From assembly GCF_018100805.1 (NCBI RefSeq), contig NZ_JAGJEA010000003.1, forward strand, positions 1 through 64,000: a stretch of DNA of 64,000 nt, read 5' to 3'. The notes below the pieces were generated by a model. The model saw only the letters and a list, made by a program, of their open reading frames with translations. It was not told where the DNA came from and ran no database searches. The stretch comes from Aquimarina sp. MMG016. GTDB lineage: Bacteria; Bacteroidota; Bacteroidia; Flavobacteriales; Flavobacteriaceae. Position numbers and translations under genes: made by a program. Positions 60,664 through 64,000 of this stretch are shown piece after piece; position 1 is the first letter of the stretch, and every line of letters begins with the position of its first letter.

Positions 60664-60903
60664 TTATTCTATATTTAATACCTCTTCAATCTGAGGAGCA
60701 TATTTTTTAATAGTCATTTCTACACCTGACTTCAATGTCATTTGATTCACGCTACATCCTACACAAGCACCTTCTAGCTGAACCTTGACTCTTTTATCAT
60801 CTTCTATAGCAACTAAAGAAATATTTCCTCCATCACTCTCCAAGAAAGGTCTAATTTCATCCAATGCTTTCTCTACATTAATTTTTAATTCTTCAGAAGT
60901 CAT
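60664..60903 (-). CDS. NifU C-terminal-like Fe-S scaffold protein
   Basis: A 79-residue NifU-like domain with the CxxC motif CVGCSVNQM (about 47-50) and EIRPFLESDGGNISL (about 16-30). It carries or transfers 4Fe-4S clusters. Three bp after the Mrp gene, with which it works in cluster delivery. Not connected to nitrogen fixation here. Confidence 0.92.
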   Translation of the reverse strand: MTSEELKINVEKALDEIRPFLESDGGNISLVAIEDDKRVKVQLEGACVGCSVNQMTLKSGVEMTIKKYAPQIEEVLNIE

Positions 60904-60906
60904 TTT

Positions 60907-62049
60907 CTATTTGTTTACAGCAGAACATCCTGCCATTGTTGTAATTTTTATTGCCTCGGTAGGTGGTAAATTGTCATTTCTATTTACCACTTCCTGAACC
61001 ACATTTTTGGTTAATTCCTCAAATGCTTTTTCTATAGGAGTTGCCGTTTGCAAAGCCGCCGGTCGACCAACATCTCCTGCTTCTCGAATACTTTGTACCA
61101 AAGGTATTTCTCCTAAAAATGGAACATCTATATCTTCTGCAAGGTGTTTAGCTCCTTCTTTACCAAAGATATAATATTTATTGTTAGGAAGCTCCTCTGG
61201 AGTAAAATAAGCCATATTCTCTACAATTCCTAAAACAGGAACATTGATGCTATCTTGCTGAAACATCGCAACTCCTTTTCTAGCATCTGCTAATGCCACG
61301 TTTTGTGGTGTACTTACCACGACAGCTCCGGTTATTGGTAACGATTGCATAATCGACAAATGAATATCACCGGTACCTGGTGGTAAATCCAATAGTAAGA
61401 AATCTAATTCTCCCCAAGCAGCGTCAAATATCATTTGATTGAGTGCTTTTGCCGCCATAGGTCCTCTCCAAACTACTGCTTGATTAGGTTGTGTAAAAAA
61501 TCCTATAGATAAAATCTTAACTCCATAGTTTTCTATAGGTTTCATTTTAGACTTGTCACCAACCTTAACAGAAAGTGGTCTTTCTCTTTCTACATCAAAC
61601 ATAATAGGAGCAGAAGGCCCATAAATATCAGCATCCAGCAAACCAACTTTAAAACCCATTTTGGCCAATGTAACTGCTAAATTAGAGGTGACAGTAGATT
61701 TACCTACACCTCCCTTACCAGAAGCAACCGCAATAATATTGGTAATCCCAGGAATTGGTTTTCCCTTGATTTCATTTTTTTGAGGTTGTGCTACTGTTGG
61801 TGCCTCAACTTTTATATTTACAGTTATTTTAGCTTTTTCATATACTTTTTCGTGGATTACTTTCATAACATCCACTTCTGCTCTTTTGCGTATATGTAAT
61901 GCTGGTGTTGACAATACTAAATCTACCACTACTTCATCTCCAAAGGTGATTACATTTTTCACTGCTCCGCTTTCTACCATATTTTGTCCTTCTCCTGCAA
62001 CGGTAACACTTTCTAATGCTTTTAGTATGTCTGACTTCTCTAATTTCAT
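60907..62049 (-). CDS. Mrp/ApbC-type Fe-S carrier ATPase
   Basis: A 380-residue P-loop ATPase. N-terminal MIP18/DUF59 domain (about 1-85), deviant Walker A GKGGVGKSTVTSN (about 107-119) and Walker B LLDLPPGTGD. The start is ATG 62049 (MKLEKSDILKALESVTV), the family start; the TTG at 62082 is an upstream extension. Distributes 4Fe-4S clusters to target proteins. Confidence 0.93.
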   Translation of the reverse strand: MKLEKSDILKALESVTVAGEGQNMVESGAVKNVITFGDEVVVDLVLSTPALHIRKRAEVDVMKVIHEKVYEKAKITVNIKVEAPTVAQPQKNEIKGKPIPGITNIIAVASGKGGVGKSTVTSNLAVTLAKMGFKVGLLDADIYGPSAPIMFDVERERPLSVKVGDKSKMKPIENYGVKILSIGFFTQPNQAVVWRGPMAAKALNQMIFDAAWGELDFLLLDLPPGTGDIHLSIMQSLPITGAVVVSTPQNVALADARKGVAMFQQDSINVPVLGIVENMAYFTPEELPNNKYYIFGKEGAKHLAEDIDVPFLGEIPLVQSIREAGDVGRPAALQTATPIEKAFEELTKNVVQEVVNRNDNLPPTEAIKITTMAGCSAVNK

Positions 62050-62246
62050 GTGTACAATTTCTTTTTCTGAAAAACCAACCAATTTAGATTGATTCTAATT
62101 GCAAAGATAGGTCGAAAAGTTAAGATTATAAAGCCCCTAAATTGAAATGATTTATGGTTGTATTACTATTCGTAATAGGTCATTTTATTAAAACGGTATG
62201 ATTTATGTGGATTAGCAATGCTAAATTTTATAATCAATCACACTTC

Positions 62247-63086
62247 ATGAAACGAACAACTTTTATTTTATCTCTCTTCCTTATTATATCATATCAGGGC
62301 TTTAGTCAAGGTAAACTACAAAAGGCTGAGAAAAGCCTAAGTAAAAGCAGTAGTCATAATAGTAGAAATAACTCAAGGTCAGAATCTAGGAACTCCGGTT
62401 ATTCCTCTGATAATGATAATTATCTATTAACTGAACTAGCAGTAGTTTTTGGAGAAATAATACTATATGCCACTTATTATGGTTTGATAGAAACTCCTGC
62501 AGAATATGATAGACGTGCAAGCAATGCTTTTATTACCAAACATCCATATCACAGTTCTAAAAAAGGAAATTATTCTTACGAATGGGGTGATGACACTGAA
62601 ATATTCAGAACTACATTAACCAATCGGGTTATCATAGAAAACAATCAATTGTATGGAAATCATCTTAATGCTGATTTTCGCTTTTTAAAAAGAGTTGGGG
62701 TAGAGGCAGATTATCTACAATTATGGGAAGATAAGACCTTTTTTGGAGCTAATTCTTTAGCTTTATTCACTGTACTTGCTAAATATCATCGTATACGTAC
62801 AGAAAGATTTAATGCGTACTGGGGATTAGGTGCTACCTATGTTGCTGGTGAAGTAGAAGAGTTCGGTTTTACATATGGAATCGGAGCTGAACTTTTCTTT
62901 GCAAAACCCTTGAGTCTAGAAGCCAATTTTAATCAAGCTTTTATTAATTCGAGCTCAGTAGATAAAGTTAATGTATTATTAAATTATCATATGGATCGTT
63001 TTAAAGTATCCGGAGGATATGAGCATCTTAAAATAGGTAGTGTGGATTTTTCTACTTTTTCTGCTGGTATAGGAATATCTCTTTAA
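62247..63086 (+). CDS. outer-membrane-type secreted protein of unknown function
   Basis: A 279-residue protein starting at ATG 62247, with a signal peptide (1-22, ending GFSQG). A Ser/Asn-rich linker (about 30-55) follows, then a beta-barrel-like part with alternating aromatic strands and the C-terminal FSTFSAGIGISL. Likely an outer-membrane beta-barrel; no family recognised. Confidence 0.65.
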   Translation: MKRTTFILSLFLIISYQGFSQGKLQKAEKSLSKSSSHNSRNNSRSESRNSGYSSDNDNYLLTELAVVFGEIILYATYYGLIETPAEYDRRASNAFITKHPYHSSKKGNYSYEWGDDTEIFRTTLTNRVIIENNQLYGNHLNADFRFLKRVGVEADYLQLWEDKTFFGANSLALFTVLAKYHRIRTERFNAYWGLGATYVAGEVEEFGFTYGIGAELFFAKPLSLEANFNQAFINSSSVDKVNVLLNYHMDRFKVSGGYEHLKIGSVDFSTFSAGIGISL

Positions 63087-63106
63087 ACAATTTAACTACT
63101 AATATT

Positions 63107-63139
63107 TGTAAATTTTTCAAAAATTAGGAAATATTTACA
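63107..63139. terminator. hairpin terminator between convergent genes
   Basis: TGTAAATTTTTC (63107-63118) pairs with GAAATATTTACA (63128-63139) at 11 of 12 positions. Lies between the convergent 62247 and 63503 genes. Confidence 0.6.
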
Positions 63140-63149
63140 TATCTGGACC

Positions 63150-63503
63150 TTATAACTCCTTCATTGGATCCCAAAAAAGTGTATCCAGATTTTGTATTTG
63201 ATTATCCAACACTTCTATTCCTTCACTTTCCAGCAATTGTTGCATTAAATTGGTGCCCTGAAAATGGTGTTTTCCTGTCAAGATTCCTTTTCTGTTTACT
63301 ACACGGTGTGCAGGTACGTCCTCTCTGCCACCACAAGCATTCATTGCCCAACCTACCATGCGAGCACTACGAGCTGCCCCAAGATATTTAGCAATTGCTC
63401 CATAAGATGTTACTCTCCCGTGTGGAATAAGCTTTGCAACCTCATAGACTCTTTCAAAAAAGCTTGTGCCAGACTCTGATCGGGTATTGTCGTTTTCTTT
63501 CAT
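63150..63503 (-). CDS. atl: alkyltransferase-like (Atl) protein
   Basis: A 117-residue MGMT-like protein: IPHGRVTSYGAIAKYLGAARSARMVGWAMNACGG (about 27-60) and VPAHRVVNRKGILTGKHHF. The alkyl-acceptor PCHR is replaced by PAHR, so it cannot take an alkyl group; Atl proteins flag alkylated guanine for nucleotide excision repair. Overlaps the LysE gene by 4 bp. Confidence 0.9.
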   Translation of the reverse strand: MKENDNTRSESGTSFFERVYEVAKLIPHGRVTSYGAIAKYLGAARSARMVGWAMNACGGREDVPAHRVVNRKGILTGKHHFQGTNLMQQLLESEGIEVLDNQIQNLDTLFWDPMKEL

Positions 63504-64000
63504 TCCCAGGTATAAATAATTCTTGCTAGGGTGATGAGTACCAAAATCAACATCAATATTCCCATGAAGTAGTTAGAATATTTGGTAATCGATGCTGTTT
63601 TCTTTTCAATTTTCAGAAATGAAAAAACATAAAAATAAAGGGTTACAAAAGTACCTGATCCGGCAGCAATACTAAATATAATGATTCTGGTAATGTCATA
63701 TTCCATTTTACCACTTACACTCAGTCCTGCAGCTATCGCACAGAAATAAGGTATTGGCAACACATTAATAACAGACATCATCATACCTTTAAAAAAGCTC
63801 CGTGTATCCGTATTTCTATATACTCTGATTTTAGTTCTTCTTTGTTTGGCTTTTACAAAAAAATAAATTGCCATCAATAAAAAGATTACGGCTCCGGTGC
63901 GAAGAAGAATATTTTTTACGAAAGGATTAAAAAATATATATTTTGCCAATAGAATGGCAATAAATGCCTGAGCAAAAACTACTATCGAAGCACCAATTGC
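63500..64000 (-). CDS. LysE-family transporter, cut by the window edge
   Basis: The frame stays open to the window end, so the N-terminus is missing (the edge residues read AIGASIVVFAQAFIAILLAKY). The visible 166 residues contain four to five helices with the LysE/RhtB pattern (FKGMMMSVINVLPIPYFCAI). It exports amino acids or related compounds. Overlaps the atl gene by 4 bp. Confidence 0.8.
   Translation of the reverse strand, partial: AIGASIVVFAQAFIAILLAKYIFFNPFVKNILLRTGAVIFLLMAIYFFVKAKQRRTKIRVYRNTDTRSFFKGMMMSVINVLPIPYFCAIAAGLSVSGKMEYDITRIIIFSIAAGSGTFVTLYFYVFSFLKIEKKTASITKYSNYFMGILMLILVLITLARIIYTWE

Noticed and set aside
60664..60903. Nitrogen fixation gene (NifU)
   Set aside because: Only the small C-terminal Fe-S domain is present, beside mrp, and there are no nif genes in the window; general Fe-S carrier is the better call.
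63150..63503. Active O6-alkylguanine-DNA methyltransferase
   Set aside because: The acceptor cysteine of PCHR is alanine (PAHR), as in Atl proteins.

Overview
The window looks like a chromosomal piece of a marine or aquatic flavobacterium (Bacteroidota, Flavobacteriaceae; genus not determinable from what I can see). Evidence: AT-rich DNA, almost no Shine-Dalgarno sequences, promoters with the Bacteroidota -7 box TAnnTTTG, a fused CcoN-CcoO oxidase subunit, and many Flavobacteriia-type families (DUF6799, DUF3667, MCE/Mla, PepSY-like). I saw no rRNA, tRNA, CRISPR array or insertion sequence.

Layout. 1-1000: a ParD/ParE-like toxin-antitoxin pair between imperfect inverted repeats. 998-7414: cbb3 oxidase genes ccoS-ccoNO-ccoQ-ccoP-ccoG-ccoH and a SafE-like membrane protein. 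7486-8706: two small envelope/ferritin-like genes. 8831-13885: sulfide and sulfite oxidation (sulfide:quinone oxidoreductase; divergent Mo sulfite dehydrogenase, cytochrome c, rhodanese lipoprotein, membrane hydroxylase). 14132-19589: effector-binding protein, hemN, a universal stress protein, and a two-component pair made of a FixL-like PAS histidine kinase and a response regulator fused to a CRP/FNR DNA-binding module. 19724-26436: membrane protease, TerB-like/CbpA/CbpM chaperones, DfsB-like protein, thioredoxin, deoC, deoD. 26533-31424: second Usp, DUF2267, a membrane-anchored flavodoxin-like protein, and a flavin reductase/M20/DUF1611 operon. 31733-37992: polymer-like envelope protein operon, WG-repeat protein, SDR, GerW-like protein, peroxiredoxin. 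38131-45818: small envelope proteins, flavodoxin, ribosome hibernation factor, PEP synthase. 45934-50755: a MacAB/Lol-like ABC exporter, third Usp, DUF6544 protein. 50864-57155: DUF3667, Mla-type lipid transporter, metal-binding HMA protein, BRO-N protein, TauE-like exporter. 57295-64000: housekeeping genes (metallophosphoesterase, AraC regulator, acyltransferase, NifU-like, Mrp, Atl, LysE).

The main discovery is regulatory. Twenty-five intergenic palindromes TGAY-N4-RTCA (FNR/FixK type; one has a single mismatch) precede genes between 937 and 57220. In 24 of them a -7-like box lies exactly 23 bp beyond the palindrome, which places the site near -41.5, the class II activator position. Four look divergent or orphan. 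They control the cbb3 oxidase, Usps, chaperones, HPF, PEP synthase, peroxiredoxin, flavodoxins, the Mla system and others. The obvious regulator sits in the middle (17016-19589): a kinase whose first PAS domain keeps both the proximal His and distal Arg of the FixL heme pocket, and a receiver-CRP hybrid that would do the work of FixJ and FixK in one protein. The set of targets resembles a hypoxia/dormancy regulon (functionally like mycobacterial DosR) built from other parts.

A second palindrome, GTAAC-N4-GTTAC, with the same promoter geometry, marks both divergent promoters of the sulfur cassette, so a second CRP-family regulator, not in this window, probably controls it. An orphan FNR-type site at 42032 points into a gene-free 650-bp region that ends in a hairpin, which suggests a small RNA or a very short protein.
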